From positions 1 to 39,010 of the forward strand of contig CALIBK010000147.1 in assembly GCA_938045955.1 (NCBI GenBank): a stretch of 39,010 nt of DNA. The letters are read 5' to 3'. The translations under genes were made by a program, and so were the position numbers. The DNA comes from an uncultured bacterium. Its GTDB lineage: Bacteria > Desulfobacterota > BSN033 > UBA1163. Shown here piece after piece: positions 25,171-33,697 of the stretch (the first letter of the stretch is position 1; every line of letters begins with the position of its first letter). The notes under the pieces are model-generated. The model saw only the letters and a list, made by a program, of their open reading frames with translations. It had not been told where the DNA came from and did not search any database.

Positions 25171-26688
25171 ATGCTAAGGTGGATGTTGATTCTTTGTCTT
25201 CTCTTGTTTTCAACGCAAATCCAAGCCCAGCAACCCAGCCCCATTCCCATGTATATTTTTTATGCAGAGGATTGCCCGAGCTGTCAGGCTATTTTGCAAA
25301 GTTACGTCCCTACCCTGAAAACAATGTATCCTTTTCTGGATATCAAAACTTTTGATCTCGCTAACCCCTCCTACTATGAAGCCCTAACCCTCCTCGAAAA
25401 GAAATATCACCGAAAAGCTGATGAGCTTCCGGTCCTCTTTATTGGAGATCGGATGCTTTTTGGGGAACAGGAAATTATGGAAAAATTAGATCCTATCATC
25501 CTTGAATATCAGATGAGTGGATCTGTGGTTCCGCCCCTACCCCCTCTCCAAATCCCTTCCAAAATGGAAGTTTCTGAAAAGAGCTACGAAGCTGAATTGG
25601 TCTATTTTTATCAAAAGGGATGCCCCAAATGTGATCGGGCAAGCTATCTATTGAAATACCTTCTCAAAAAATACCCCCATCTGAAAGTAAAAGACATTGA
25701 TCTTAATACTCCCGATGGAAAACGATTAAACGAAACACTATCAAACCGTCTGAACCTTCCCCCGGATAAACGCCTCATCGCCCCAAGTATCTTTATTGGG
25801 GATGACTACCTCTCCCCTGAAGACATTACAGAATCCAGGGTGGAGGAACTGATTCAGAAGTACGAAAAGATTGAGACAAAAGCGGCTTTAGAAGTAGGAA
25901 AAGAGGAAATTGAAAAAGCAGATGCATCCATTGTTGAGCGATTTAAATCCTTTGGTGTTCCGGCCATCCTTTTGGCTGGTTTGATCGAAGGGTTGAACCC
26001 CTGTGCCCTGGCAACCCTTATCTTTTTTATCTCCTACCTGACAATGGTCGGACGATCAAGAAGAGAAATCTTCTGGGCGGGATTAGGCTTTACCGGAGCA
26101 GGCTTCGTAACCCATCTGCTTCTTGGTTTTGGAATCTTAGGATTTGTTCAGCAGTTCTCCCTTTTCCCCCTTTTTTCCCGGGTCATCTACTGGATTACGT
26201 TCTTCCTCTCCCTCTTTCTTGGAGGATTTACCCTCTATGACTATATCCAGGTAAAGAAAGGACATCCCTCCAGGATGACCCTTCAGGTTCCTAATTCCCT
26301 GAAGAAGAGGATTCACCGAATCATTCGAACGAGGGAGGGAGAACTGGAGGCTTCAGGAAACCCTCAATCCACTCGTTTCCTTTTGGCGGCTATAGGAATC
26401 GGTTTTATTGTTACCCTTTTACAATCCACCTGTACCAGCCAGGTTTATCTCCCAACGATCCTATTTGTGACCCATATCCCATCCCTTCGAAGTAGCGCCA
26501 TCCTTTACCTTATCCTCTACAATCTCGTTTATATCTTACCTTTGGTGGCTATTTTCGTGATCGTCTATTGGGGAACGACTTCGGAACAATTATCTTTCTT
26601 TTTACAGCGAAGAACATCTACGATCAAACTATTCACGGCCCTCTTCTTCTTTGCTCTGTCTGCAATGCTAATCTTTGTTATTTTGTGA
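25171..26688 (+). CDS. exported double thioredoxin fused to DsbD/CcdA-like membrane domain
   Basis: About 505 residues. A signal peptide (WMLILCLLLFSTQIQAQ) leads two periplasmic thioredoxin folds: AEDCPSCQ (Cys 35/38) and QKGCPKCDR (Cys 151/154). From about residue 260 there are six membrane segments in two groups, with the conserved GLNPCALATLIFFISYL (Cys 277) and STCTSQVYLP (Cys 421), the paired cysteines of DsbD/CcdA-type electron conduits. Established members pass electrons from cytoplasmic thioredoxin to periplasmic disulfides. Here the cytoplasmic donor may be one of the two upstream thioredoxin-fold proteins. The start at 25171 has AGAGG five bases upstream and gives a clean signal peptide; ATG 25120 would add 17 residues and has no site. 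Confidence 0.85.
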   Translation: MLRWMLILCLLLFSTQIQAQQPSPIPMYIFYAEDCPSCQAILQSYVPTLKTMYPFLDIKTFDLANPSYYEALTLLEKKYHRKADELPVLFIGDRMLFGEQEIMEKLDPIILEYQMSGSVVPPLPPLQIPSKMEVSEKSYEAELVYFYQKGCPKCDRASYLLKYLLKKYPHLKVKDIDLNTPDGKRLNETLSNRLNLPPDKRLIAPSIFIGDDYLSPEDITESRVEELIQKYEKIETKAALEVGKEEIEKADASIVERFKSFGVPAILLAGLIEGLNPCALATLIFFISYLTMVGRSRREIFWAGLGFTGAGFVTHLLLGFGILGFVQQFSLFPLFSRVIYWITFFLSLFLGGFTLYDYIQVKKGHPSRMTLQVPNSLKKRIHRIIRTREGELEASGNPQSTRFLLAAIGIGFIVTLLQSTCTSQVYLPTILFVTHIPSLRSSAILYLILYNLVYILPLVAIFVIVYWGTTSEQLSFFLQRRTSTIKLFTALFFFALSAMLIFVIL

Positions 26689-26695
26689 GGGGAAG

Positions 26696-27298
26696 ATGCT
26701 GGTTCGTTCTTACAAAATCACCCGTATCCTTCCCTGCATTGCTGACCCTGAAAAGATCCGGGTCATTGCTGAGGTTTCAGACGAGATCCACGAGGTCTTC
26801 CCCTATCTCAATGCGATTGTAAAGGGTTGCATTTACAATCACCCGGCCCTTACCCTGACCATCAGAAATGAAGAAAAACTGATCACCCTTCATTCAAAGT
26901 ATATTACCCTTACTTTAATTGAAGACGAAAAGGAGGCCCATGGGATTCTCACGTGGCTAAAAGATTTGATTAATGAGACTTACCAGAAAAAAGACCAAAT
27001 TGAGCCCAATTACTCTTCAGGGGACTCCTTAAAACCATCAGACATCCAGAAACTTCTTCCTGGAACGAATTGCAAAGAATGTGGAATGCGAAGTTGCCTT
27101 GCCTTTGCATTTAAATTGGTGGACGAGAAGATTGGAATAGAAAAATGTCGGCCTCTTTTCACAGATCAATTCAAAGAGAAACGAACAGTCCTTCTTGAAA
27201 CCCTGAAAAACGCCGGTTTAAAAGTTCCATCTGGGCTTATCGAATCTCAAATAGATGAGAGAGGGGAAAATGGAAGATCTCTTCCAAAAGATGTTTGA
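26696..27298 (+). CDS. 4Fe-4S (PF04060-type) protein, copy 1
   Basis: A 200-residue soluble protein. The N-terminal domain of about 110 residues is of unknown function (ADPEKIRVIAEVSDEIHEVFPYLNAI). It is followed by a four-Cys Fe-S motif C-x2-C-x4-C-x16-C at residues 126, 129, 134 and 151 (TNCKECGMRSCLAFAFKL), as found in the Fe-S domain of the CO dehydrogenase/acetyl-CoA synthase corrinoid subunit and related proteins. It is paralogous over its whole length to the product at 28072-28629. GAGGGG lies just before ATG 26696. Its 3' end overlaps the xdhC-like gene by 29 bp. Probably an electron carrier or a metal-site assembly factor for the XdhC-like step (inference). Confidence 0.85.
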   Translation: MLVRSYKITRILPCIADPEKIRVIAEVSDEIHEVFPYLNAIVKGCIYNHPALTLTIRNEEKLITLHSKYITLTLIEDEKEAHGILTWLKDLINETYQKKDQIEPNYSSGDSLKPSDIQKLLPGTNCKECGMRSCLAFAFKLVDEKIGIEKCRPLFTDQFKEKRTVLLETLKNAGLKVPSGLIESQIDERGENGRSLPKDV

Positions 27299-28085
27299 GT
27301 TAAAACGGACAGGAAAATCCGCTGCCTTTCTCATTATCACCAAAACCCAGGGCTCTGCCCCAAGAAGGCCAGGAGCAAAAATGATTGTTTTAAAGGATGG
27401 AACGACCATTGGTACGATGGGGGGAGGAGACCTTGAGAAAAAAGCGATTGAAATAGCATTAGAGACGATTAGAGAAGGGAAACCAAGAGTAGTTTCTTTT
27501 ACGCTGGATATTGAAAAAGGGAATTTGGATATGATGTGTGGAGGGGAAGTGGAGGTGTATATCGAACCTGTTCTCCCGGAAGAAAAATTGATCATATTTG
27601 GAGCCGGACATATCACCCGATGTCTTGCCCCCTTAATGAAGACAGTAGGTTTTAATGTATCGATCGTGGATGATAGTCCTGAGTTTCTTCGAAGAGAGAT
27701 ATTCCCTGAGATCGAAGATCTCGTCCTCACCAATATGGAGCAATATGCCAGGGATCTCCCCTCGGATGAACGAATCTATATTGTCCTTCTTTCAAGAGGT
27801 TTTTCCAGGGATAAGGAGATCCTGAACCAACTCATTCAAAAGGATTTCAAATATATAGGAATGATTGGAAGTATGAGAAAAATTAGAACAATAAAGGAGG
27901 ATCTCAAGAAGGAAGGAATTCCAGAAGAGGCTTTTCAGAAACTGAAAACCCCGGTCGGATTGGATATTGGTGGAGAAACCCCAGAGGAGATTGCCATCAG
28001 CATTGCTGCAGAAATTATTGCCGTGAAAAAAGGAAAAATAGAAGCCTTTGAGAGGAAAGGAGTGCAAAACCATGTTACTACGTGA
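27270..28085 (+). CDS. XdhC/CoxI-family protein
   Basis: A 271-residue protein with both XdhC domains. The N-terminal part has TQGSAPRRPGAKMIV, GTMGGGDLEKKA and the conserved Cys 90 in MMCGGEVEVYIEPV. The C-terminal Rossmann domain starts at LIIFGAGHIT (110-115) and has GMIGSMRKIRTI and LDIGGETPEEIAISIAAEI near the end. XdhC proteins bind molybdenum cofactor and mature molybdenum hydroxylases, and a related group serves selenium-dependent hydroxylases. No molybdenum hydroxylase is in the window, so the client is unknown. The start is chosen at 27270 (GAGAGGGG upstream) over 27255. It is flanked by the two paralogous Fe-S genes and overlaps both. Confidence 0.88.
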   Translation: MEDLFQKMFELKRTGKSAAFLIITKTQGSAPRRPGAKMIVLKDGTTIGTMGGGDLEKKAIEIALETIREGKPRVVSFTLDIEKGNLDMMCGGEVEVYIEPVLPEEKLIIFGAGHITRCLAPLMKTVGFNVSIVDDSPEFLRREIFPEIEDLVLTNMEQYARDLPSDERIYIVLLSRGFSRDKEILNQLIQKDFKYIGMIGSMRKIRTIKEDLKKEGIPEEAFQKLKTPVGLDIGGETPEEIAISIAAEIIAVKKGKIEAFERKGVQNHVTT

Positions 28086-28629
28086 TTATCAACTGAGGAT
28101 TGTTCTTCCCGAATGTAATTTTTCCGCAGAAAAGGTGAATGCCATTGTGAGACTTTCCGAGGATATCAGTGAAGTCCTCCCGTACCTCAATCGGACACTT
28201 AAAGGGCTTCACTATATTGACCAGAGCAAAATCCTAACCGTAAAAATGGAAGGCCATCTGGTGACGTTTCGACCCAAAGAGATTGCCATTACAAAATTGG
28301 AGGATGAAAAAGAAGCCAGAGAGGTGATGGAAAAATTGAAAAGAATGATCAATGAGACCTATGAGAATCGGAATCAAATTGAACCGGATTATACTTCCGC
28401 AAAAGAACTGAAATCAGCCGATGTGATTAAACTCCTTCCAAATACCAATTGCAAGGAATGTGGTGAGAGAAGCTGTTTTGCCTTCGCCTATAAACTGCTA
28501 AGACATGAAACCACTATTAGAAAATGTCATTCTCTCTTTTCAGGAAAGTACGAAGATAAAAAGAAGGCTTTGCTTAACCTTCTCTCTTCTTCTGGATATG
28601 ACACCGATATTTTCGATGGAAGCAATTAA
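28072..28629 (+). CDS. 4Fe-4S (PF04060-type) protein, copy 2
   Basis: A 185-residue paralogue of the product at 26696-27298: same N-terminal domain (NAIVRLSEDISEVLPYLNRTL) and the same C-x2-C-x4-C-x16-C cluster at residues 127, 130, 135 and 152. AAAGGAG eight bases upstream selects ATG 28072 over 28048, and the gene overlaps the xdhC-like end by 14 bp. Having a pair of these around one XdhC suggests a heterodimer or two alternative partners. Confidence 0.85.
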   Translation: MLLRDYQLRIVLPECNFSAEKVNAIVRLSEDISEVLPYLNRTLKGLHYIDQSKILTVKMEGHLVTFRPKEIAITKLEDEKEAREVMEKLKRMINETYENRNQIEPDYTSAKELKSADVIKLLPNTNCKECGERSCFAFAYKLLRHETTIRKCHSLFSGKYEDKKKALLNLLSSSGYDTDIFDGSN

Positions 28630-28697
28630 AATGGATGGACACTTTCCAAATGGACCATTCTAAATTTTTCCATATTTTTATTTAAAGGGAGAAACCA

Positions 28698-29486
28698 GTG
28701 AAAGAATGGAAGGACATGGGTAAGGAGATAAGACGGTATCTTAATCCCGAAACCTTTCCAGTGGCAATTAAGATTCTAAAGGATAAAAAGGAAATTCCAA
28801 ATGGGACTCGAACTCCCCTTAAGGACCTGAAGGTGAAGGTCGCTCATTGCCAGGCCCAAAGTATCTGCCGCAAATATGGTTGGACGATTGCGATGACCAA
28901 AGAAGATCTTGGTTGTGCGATCTCCGGTTATACCTACGGATGGGAAACACCTCATCCCGAAGGGGCGATCGACTTTCTTACGCGAATGAATTACGCCATT
29001 GATAAAACAGTAGCCCTTAAGATGCTTCGGTCCTTCAGGACGTTGGAACAGGGCAAATGTGAGGCCGTGGTCTATTCCCCTTTAGAATGGACAAAAATCG
29101 AACCTGACGTTATCCTTTTTTATTTGAATCCTGCCCAGTTGATGCGATGCCTCCACGGAAGTACTTACCGGACTGGAATTCCCATCACAGGTTCTTTTTC
29201 AGGCAGGGCTGGTTCATGTACAGAAGGCGTTTTAGGCGCTTACTTAGACCAATCTCCCAAGGTGGTGGTCCCTGGAAATGGTGATCGGGTCTGGGCTTCG
29301 GTTCAGGATCATGAAATGGCTTACGTCGTTCCCTCTTCCCATCTTAAAGATTTGATTGAGGGACTGGGAAAGACCCACGAGAGGGGAATTCGGTATCCCA
29401 TTCCTTCTTACATGCGATATCAACCAGAGGTTGGCCTTAGCCTTCCATTAATGGATATCTTTAAATCTCAAGAGAAGGAAAATTGA
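28698..29486 (+). CDS. DUF169 family protein
   Basis: A 262-residue soluble protein of the DUF169 family, whose members are common in anaerobes and archaea and often lie near metal or redox enzymes. Typical features seen: FPVAIKILK near the start, HCQAQSICRKYGWTIAMTKEDLGCAISGYTYG in the middle (several Cys that could bind metal or cofactor), and SGRAGSCTEGVLGAY later, with PSYMRYQP near the end. Function is not established. It starts at GTG 28698 with AAAGGGAG upstream, and overlaps the following gene by 4 bp. The 68-bp gap before it contains no clear terminator. Confidence 0.85.
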   Translation: MKEWKDMGKEIRRYLNPETFPVAIKILKDKKEIPNGTRTPLKDLKVKVAHCQAQSICRKYGWTIAMTKEDLGCAISGYTYGWETPHPEGAIDFLTRMNYAIDKTVALKMLRSFRTLEQGKCEAVVYSPLEWTKIEPDVILFYLNPAQLMRCLHGSTYRTGIPITGSFSGRAGSCTEGVLGAYLDQSPKVVVPGNGDRVWASVQDHEMAYVVPSSHLKDLIEGLGKTHERGIRYPIPSYMRYQPEVGLSLPLMDIFKSQEKEN

Positions 29487-30142
29487 AAGTGGATATCGGT
29501 AAGATAAAATGGGGACATATCTTCATATGGGTTCTTGGAGGGGTCTTTGGATTAATTTTATTCGAAGCCTTTCAACCAATTTTTCCAGCGGAGACGGAGT
29601 CTCCAGAAAAAATTATCCAGGCCATCCAGACCTTTCGAAAAGAAAAAGACCACTTTTTTAAAACTTCACCCTATTCCCCTCTGGAGGAGTCCGACAAAAT
29701 CAACTTTAGAGGACTGAAGTATTTCCCCATCGACCTGAAATATCGCTTTGAAGGAAAGATTGAACGTTACATCATCCATATCAACGACCCAAAATACTAT
29801 GCCACCTTTACGACGAATAAAGGGCCTCGGAAAAGATACATCCGGTATGGAAAATTTCGTTTTACCCTTGAAGGAAAGGAACACTCCCTGGAACTTTATA
29901 AATCAACCGGGAGTGACCTCATCTTTATCCCTTTCTATGACCTCACCAATGGAAAGGAAACCTATGAAGGCGGTCGTTACCTTGATACAGAAGTATTGAT
30001 GCCAGGATATCGAATCATCGTGGATTTCAATTATGCCTACAATCCTTCCTGCGTGTATAATGAAAAGTATGTCTGTGTGTTACCACTTGAAGAAAACAGA
30101 TTAAAAATCGAAATCCGTGCAGGAGAAAAGAATTTTAAATAA
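29483..30142 (+). CDS. DUF1684-type membrane-anchored protein
   Basis: A 219-residue protein. One membrane segment (IFIWVLGGVFGLILFEAF, residues 13-30) anchors a soluble domain. The domain has the DUF1684 features: FFKTSPYSPL, NFRGLKYFPID, GKFRFTLEGKEHSLELYKS, FIPFYDLTNGKETYEGGRYLD and the closing DFNYAYNPSCVYNEKYVC with a Cys pair. The domain probably faces outward. The start is TTG 29483 (AGAGAAGGA upstream; its TTGA overlaps the DUF169 stop), or GTG 29489. Function of the family is unknown. Confidence 0.8.
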   Translation: MKVDIGKIKWGHIFIWVLGGVFGLILFEAFQPIFPAETESPEKIIQAIQTFRKEKDHFFKTSPYSPLEESDKINFRGLKYFPIDLKYRFEGKIERYIIHINDPKYYATFTTNKGPRKRYIRYGKFRFTLEGKEHSLELYKSTGSDLIFIPFYDLTNGKETYEGGRYLDTEVLMPGYRIIVDFNYAYNPSCVYNEKYVCVLPLEENRLKIEIRAGEKNFK

Positions 30143-30161
30143 AAGAAAGGAGGAATCGGAA

Positions 30162-30602
30162 ATGGCAGAAGAAAAACATTGGCAAGAAGGAATGAAGACT
30201 CACGAGAACATCATCTTTTCCTGTTTTGGAGGACTTTCAAACACGGGGATCACAAGCGCCCTGGCTTGCCTGGAAGTTGTGAAAGAGCTCGGGCTTGAAA
30301 AGGTGGCCATTGGTTGCCTGGGAGCGATTCCGTTGAATGTAGCCCCTGTAATAGGGAAGACGAAAGCCGCTAAAAAGGTTATCACAGTTGACGGATGCCC
30401 ATTTGAATGCGCTAAGAAGACTGTTGAGCAATCAGGATTCACCCCAACTAAAAGTATTGTCCTGGTGAGAGACATTGGGATGAAGAAGAAGGCCCTTCAC
30501 GAAGACATCGGTGAAAACATAAAGGGAGTCATGGAGTATGTCTCTCAAGATGATGTAAAAAAGGCAAAAGAGCTGATTGTGAAAGCTATCCTGGAAGAAT
30601 AA
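30162..30602 (+). CDS. DGC-domain putative zinc-binding protein, copy 1
   Basis: A 146-residue protein of the DGC family (named for its conserved Asp-Gly-Cys). Cysteines at 21 (SCFGG), 52 (GCLGA), 79 and 83 (DGCPFEC) form the pattern C-x30-C-x26-C-x3-C, likely a metal site. Two more DGC proteins in the window share this pattern almost exactly. AAAGGAGG precedes ATG 30162; the upstream ATG at 30117 lies in the preceding gene. It is 33 bp before the transporter gene. A metal or metalloid carrier that feeds the transporter is the simplest guess, but the family has no settled function. Confidence 0.82.
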   Translation: MAEEKHWQEGMKTHENIIFSCFGGLSNTGITSALACLEVVKELGLEKVAIGCLGAIPLNVAPVIGKTKAAKKVITVDGCPFECAKKTVEQSGFTPTKSIVLVRDIGMKKKALHEDIGENIKGVMEYVSQDDVKKAKELIVKAILEE

Positions 30603-30635
30603 ACAGAAGTTTCAAATTAAAAAGAGGTTATCTAA

Positions 30636-31616
30636 ATGAAGCTTTTAACAAAATATGCCAAGTTTGTCAGGGAAAAGTATACTTACATTATCCTCACTAC
30701 ACTGGTCATTGCCGTTGCAATCGGGCTTCTCACCTCTCGCCCCGGGCAGTTCATTCGGCAGTTTAATGAGCCCCTTATCATCATCCTGATAGCGGCTATG
30801 AGCTTTACCATCACTTTCAGTAACCTGGGGATGGCAGCCAGGGACTGGAAAGGGACCCTTTGGGGACTGTTATTAAACTTCCTTTTTGCTCCATTTTTGT
30901 GCTGGCTCCTTGCGTCCTTGCTCCTTTCAGGTCACGCTGACTTGGCGACTGGCCTTATCCTGATCGGAGTCGTTCCCTGCGCTGGCATGGCCATGATGTG
31001 GACCGGTCTCCTTAAAGGTGATGTCCCTCTGTCAATTGTGATTGAAGCTATCACTATGCTTCTGGCACCATTTCTGATTCCCTCCCTCATGTCCATCTTT
31101 GCTGGTAGATTTGTCACCGTTAACACATGGGCAATGTTCCGGCAGCTTATTTACACCGTGCTCTTTCCGGTGTTAGGAGCTATCGCTATAAGAGAGCTTT
31201 TAGAAAGACGAGTTAATGTTCAGAAGTATCTGCCGATAATGCCGGCTATCTCTGCCACGATGGCCGTTTTCCTTATGTTTATGGCCATCAATACATCCAT
31301 CTTACCGATCGTGAAAAACCTTGGGCTAATAGTACCTATGGTAATTTCGACCATTCTGATTTTTCCCCTTTTGTTCGTCATAGCACGTCTGGCAAGTGTT
31401 AAGCTCTTTTCCCAAGGCACAAGCATCGCTATTACCTACTCCTCAGGAATGAAGAACCTTCCCCTTGCGATAGGCATAGCCGCGATGAGTTTCAAGGGGC
31501 TGGAAACATTGCCTATAGCGGTGGCCTTTGCCTTCCAGATGCTCACGGCTGTTACTTTTTATCAGTTCTTCCGGCGGGGAATTTCTCAAAAGGAGAAAGA
31601 CAATGGCCGATTATGA
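30636..31616 (+). CDS. ACR3/bile-acid-symporter superfamily transporter
   Basis: A 326-residue membrane protein with about ten hydrophobic segments. It belongs to the BART superfamily; the segment GVVPCAGMAMMWTGLLKGDVPLSIV resembles the TM4 motif of ACR3 arsenite exporters (PCxAM, followed by a GD pair), including the conserved Cys. The matching segment near the C-terminus is YSSGMKNLPLAIGIA. A metalloid exporter is plausible given the ArsR gene at the head of the run, but a sodium-coupled organic-anion carrier cannot be excluded. It is sandwiched between two DGC-protein genes and overlaps the second by 14 bp. Confidence 0.8.
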   Translation: MKLLTKYAKFVREKYTYIILTTLVIAVAIGLLTSRPGQFIRQFNEPLIIILIAAMSFTITFSNLGMAARDWKGTLWGLLLNFLFAPFLCWLLASLLLSGHADLATGLILIGVVPCAGMAMMWTGLLKGDVPLSIVIEAITMLLAPFLIPSLMSIFAGRFVTVNTWAMFRQLIYTVLFPVLGAIAIRELLERRVNVQKYLPIMPAISATMAVFLMFMAINTSILPIVKNLGLIVPMVISTILIFPLLFVIARLASVKLFSQGTSIAITYSSGMKNLPLAIGIAAMSFKGLETLPIAVAFAFQMLTAVTFYQFFRRGISQKEKDNGRL

Positions 31617-32040
31617 AGTGGTCCCGGAAAATGCGTTATTTGTTTGTTTCGGAATTATGTCAAGCTCCGGCGCGCTTACAGGTGTTGCCGTGTTAGAGGC
31701 AATGAAGAAACTTGATCCAAAGAAGACAGGCCTCTTTTGCACCTCTGCCCTGGCGGTGGATGTGCCAAAACACAGAAAGACAACCGAGGCGGCAAAAAGG
31801 ATTATCGCCATCGATGGCTGCGCAAATCGGTGCACCAGCAAAATTATTGAGAAGGCTGGTTTAAAAATTGATAAATCCCTCAATCTCGTTAAAGACCTAT
31901 CCGTCGAGAAAAGAGGCCCCTTCCGCCCTTTTAACTATACGGAGGAAGAATTTCAGAAGACCGTGGAAGCAATTATTAACCTCTGCGAGGAACTTTCAGC
32001 AGATGGAAACCCCGGAGATGAAGGACTATCGAAAGGTTGA
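31603..32040 (+). CDS. DGC-domain putative zinc-binding protein, copy 2
   Basis: A 145-residue DGC protein. Cys 15 (VCFGIMSSSG), Cys 46 (FCTSAL), and Cys 73 and 77 (DGCANRC) give the same C-x30-C-x26-C-x3-C spacing as copy 1. AAAGGAGA precedes ATG 31603, which lies inside the 3' end of the transporter gene (14-bp overlap). This overlap makes a shared function with the transporter likely. It is the last gene before the inverted repeat copy 3. Confidence 0.82.
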   Translation: MADYEVVPENALFVCFGIMSSSGALTGVAVLEAMKKLDPKKTGLFCTSALAVDVPKHRKTTEAAKRIIAIDGCANRCTSKIIEKAGLKIDKSLNLVKDLSVEKRGPFRPFNYTEEEFQKTVEAIINLCEELSADGNPGDEGLSKG

Positions 32041-32080
32041 CCTAAAAAGATTCGATCACCCGATAGAATAAAATATGTTA

Positions 32081-32249
32081 TACCCAAATTGAGCGATTCT
32101 TAGGAGTATTTAAAGATAAACCCCTTCTGGATTTCCGTTTTCACGGGAATAACATTTTCATTCGTTGGGTGGGAGTGGTCATTCCTGCGGAAGCATGAAT
32201 CCAGTATATTTGATTCAATGAATGACGAAAAATCACTCAATTTAGGTTA
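32081..32249 (-). repeat. MITE-like palindrome-ended repeat, copy 3 (inverted)
   Basis: The inverse complement of this stretch matches copy 1 (30-197) over its full length with about 20 differences by eye. Its right end carries TTTAGGTTA and its left end TACCCAAATTGAGCGAT, so both terminal repeats are present. It fills most of the gap between the DGC gene and the sigma-54 activator gene and could act as a transcription barrier through its two internal palindromes. Confidence 0.8.
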
Positions 32250-32290
32250 TAATATTTTTCTTCCTAAAATCATCTTGTTCGTTTTCTAAT

Positions 32291-33694
32291 ATGAAAGAAA
32301 CCACAGGGCGACACCCAGGGAACTCTGAAATGGATCCAGAGAACCTCTATTTATCCTGCAAGAGTACCTTTGGCCTTGCCGTTCCATGCTGTACTGTTTT
32401 GGAAAGTATCAGTGACGGGGTCTTTACGGTTGATTTCGAAAAGAGGATTACCTTCTTTAACAGGGCTGCAGAGATAATTACGGGTTTCAAGTCAGAGGAA
32501 GCTATCGGCCAGTATTGCTTCGATATTTTCAGGGCAGATATCTGTCAGGCAAAATGCCCCATTGATGCTGCGATCGGAGGACATCCACAGATAAGTGTTC
32601 ATGCTCGTATCATTGATAAGTCTGGAGAGCAAAGACCTGTATGTATAAACAGTGCCCTTCTAAAAAGCCCCCAAGGTGAGACCCTTGGCGGAGTGGAAAC
32701 CTTTCGTGACCTTTCAGAAATTGAAAGACTAAAAAGAGAAATTACCCGCAGTTTCACCAATGAGGACATCGTAGGAAACCACCCTAAGATTCGAGAAATA
32801 CTTTCGCTTCTGCCTGATATTGCTGAAAGCGATAGCCCTGTTCTTATTGAAGGACCTACCGGTTCAGGAAAGGAACTTTTTGCCAGGGCTATTCATAATT
32901 TGAGTCCCCGCAAAGAGTACCCTTTCATCGCAGTGAACTGCGCTGCCCTTCCTGAGACGCTCCTTGAATCAGAATTGTTTGGCTACTCAAAAGGCGCTTT
33001 CACTGGCGCCCTGAAAAATAAGCCTGGCCGTTTTCTACTGGCCAATAAGGGCACACTATTCCTCGATGAAATTGGCACCACATTACCTACATTCCAGGCC
33101 GATCTTCTCAGGGTGCTGGAAGACGGAGAATTCATGCCTCTCGGGGAGACGAAATCACTGAAGGTTGATGTCAGGGTAGTGGCTGCGACGAATGTCGACC
33201 TAAAGAAACTGGTTCTTCAGGGCAGATTCCGAGAAGACCTTTATTATCGGCTAAACGTAGTCAAGATTAACCTCCCATCCCTTCGTGAACGGAAAGAAGA
33301 TATTCCTTTATTAATCGACCACTTCATTCAGAAGTTTAATCTTCTGAAAGGCAGAATGATTCGGGGAATCGCTCCTGATGCGCTTTCTTTTCTGATGGAC
33401 TATTCATTTCCTGGTAATATCCGCGAACTTGAAAATGTCATTCAATACGCCTTTATCCGCTGCAAGAGTGATCTCATTGCCATGGAACACTTACCTGCAG
33501 AGTTGTTTGAGAAGGCCGCCGATCAGAAGGAATTGCTGTCTGACCTCCCTACCCCTCCCCATCCCAAAGAAGCAGAACAAATTCGATCTCTATTGAACCG
33601 ATATGGGGGCAACCGCCTAAAGACCGCAAAAGCCCTTGGCATCAGTCGTTCCACACTCTGGAGAAAAATTAAGAAATACAGCTTGGTCGCCTAA
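32291..33694 (+). CDS. sigma-54-dependent activator with Cys-rich PAS sensor
   Basis: A 467-residue enhancer-binding protein. The N-terminal PAS domain (about 30-145) contains an unusual set of cysteines: CC at 33-34, C76, C85 and C89 (the last three in YCFDIF, RADIC, QAKCPID), suited to an Fe-S cluster, metal or redox switch. The AAA+ core has Walker A GPTGSGKE (187-194), GAFTGA (235-240), TLFLDEIG and FREDLYYRLNV. The C-terminal HTH reads AKALGISRSTLWRKIKKY. No receiver domain is present, so it senses directly. A -24/-12 promoter lies 136 bp after its stop codon with TGAAAC repeats between, the likely target. Start codon uncertain: no strong ribosome site before 32291 or the in-frame ATG 32330. 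Confidence 0.93.
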   Translation: MKETTGRHPGNSEMDPENLYLSCKSTFGLAVPCCTVLESISDGVFTVDFEKRITFFNRAAEIITGFKSEEAIGQYCFDIFRADICQAKCPIDAAIGGHPQISVHARIIDKSGEQRPVCINSALLKSPQGETLGGVETFRDLSEIERLKREITRSFTNEDIVGNHPKIREILSLLPDIAESDSPVLIEGPTGSGKELFARAIHNLSPRKEYPFIAVNCAALPETLLESELFGYSKGAFTGALKNKPGRFLLANKGTLFLDEIGTTLPTFQADLLRVLEDGEFMPLGETKSLKVDVRVVAATNVDLKKLVLQGRFREDLYYRLNVVKINLPSLRERKEDIPLLIDHFIQKFNLLKGRMIRGIAPDALSFLMDYSFPGNIRELENVIQYAFIRCKSDLIAMEHLPAELFEKAADQKELLSDLPTPPHPKEAEQIRSLLNRYGGNRLKTAKALGISRSTLWRKIKKYSLVA

Positions 33695-33697
33695 ACT

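Noticed and set aside
27218-27733. A 171-codon open frame on the minus strand
   Set aside because: It is antisense to the xdhC-like gene; the product has low-complexity Ser/Phe/Pro composition typical of a shadow frame.
28630-28697. Possible terminator in the gap before the DUF169 gene (AATGG/CCATT)
   Set aside because: The stem is weak and imperfect; the T-rich stretch is not directly attached to a GC-rich hairpin.
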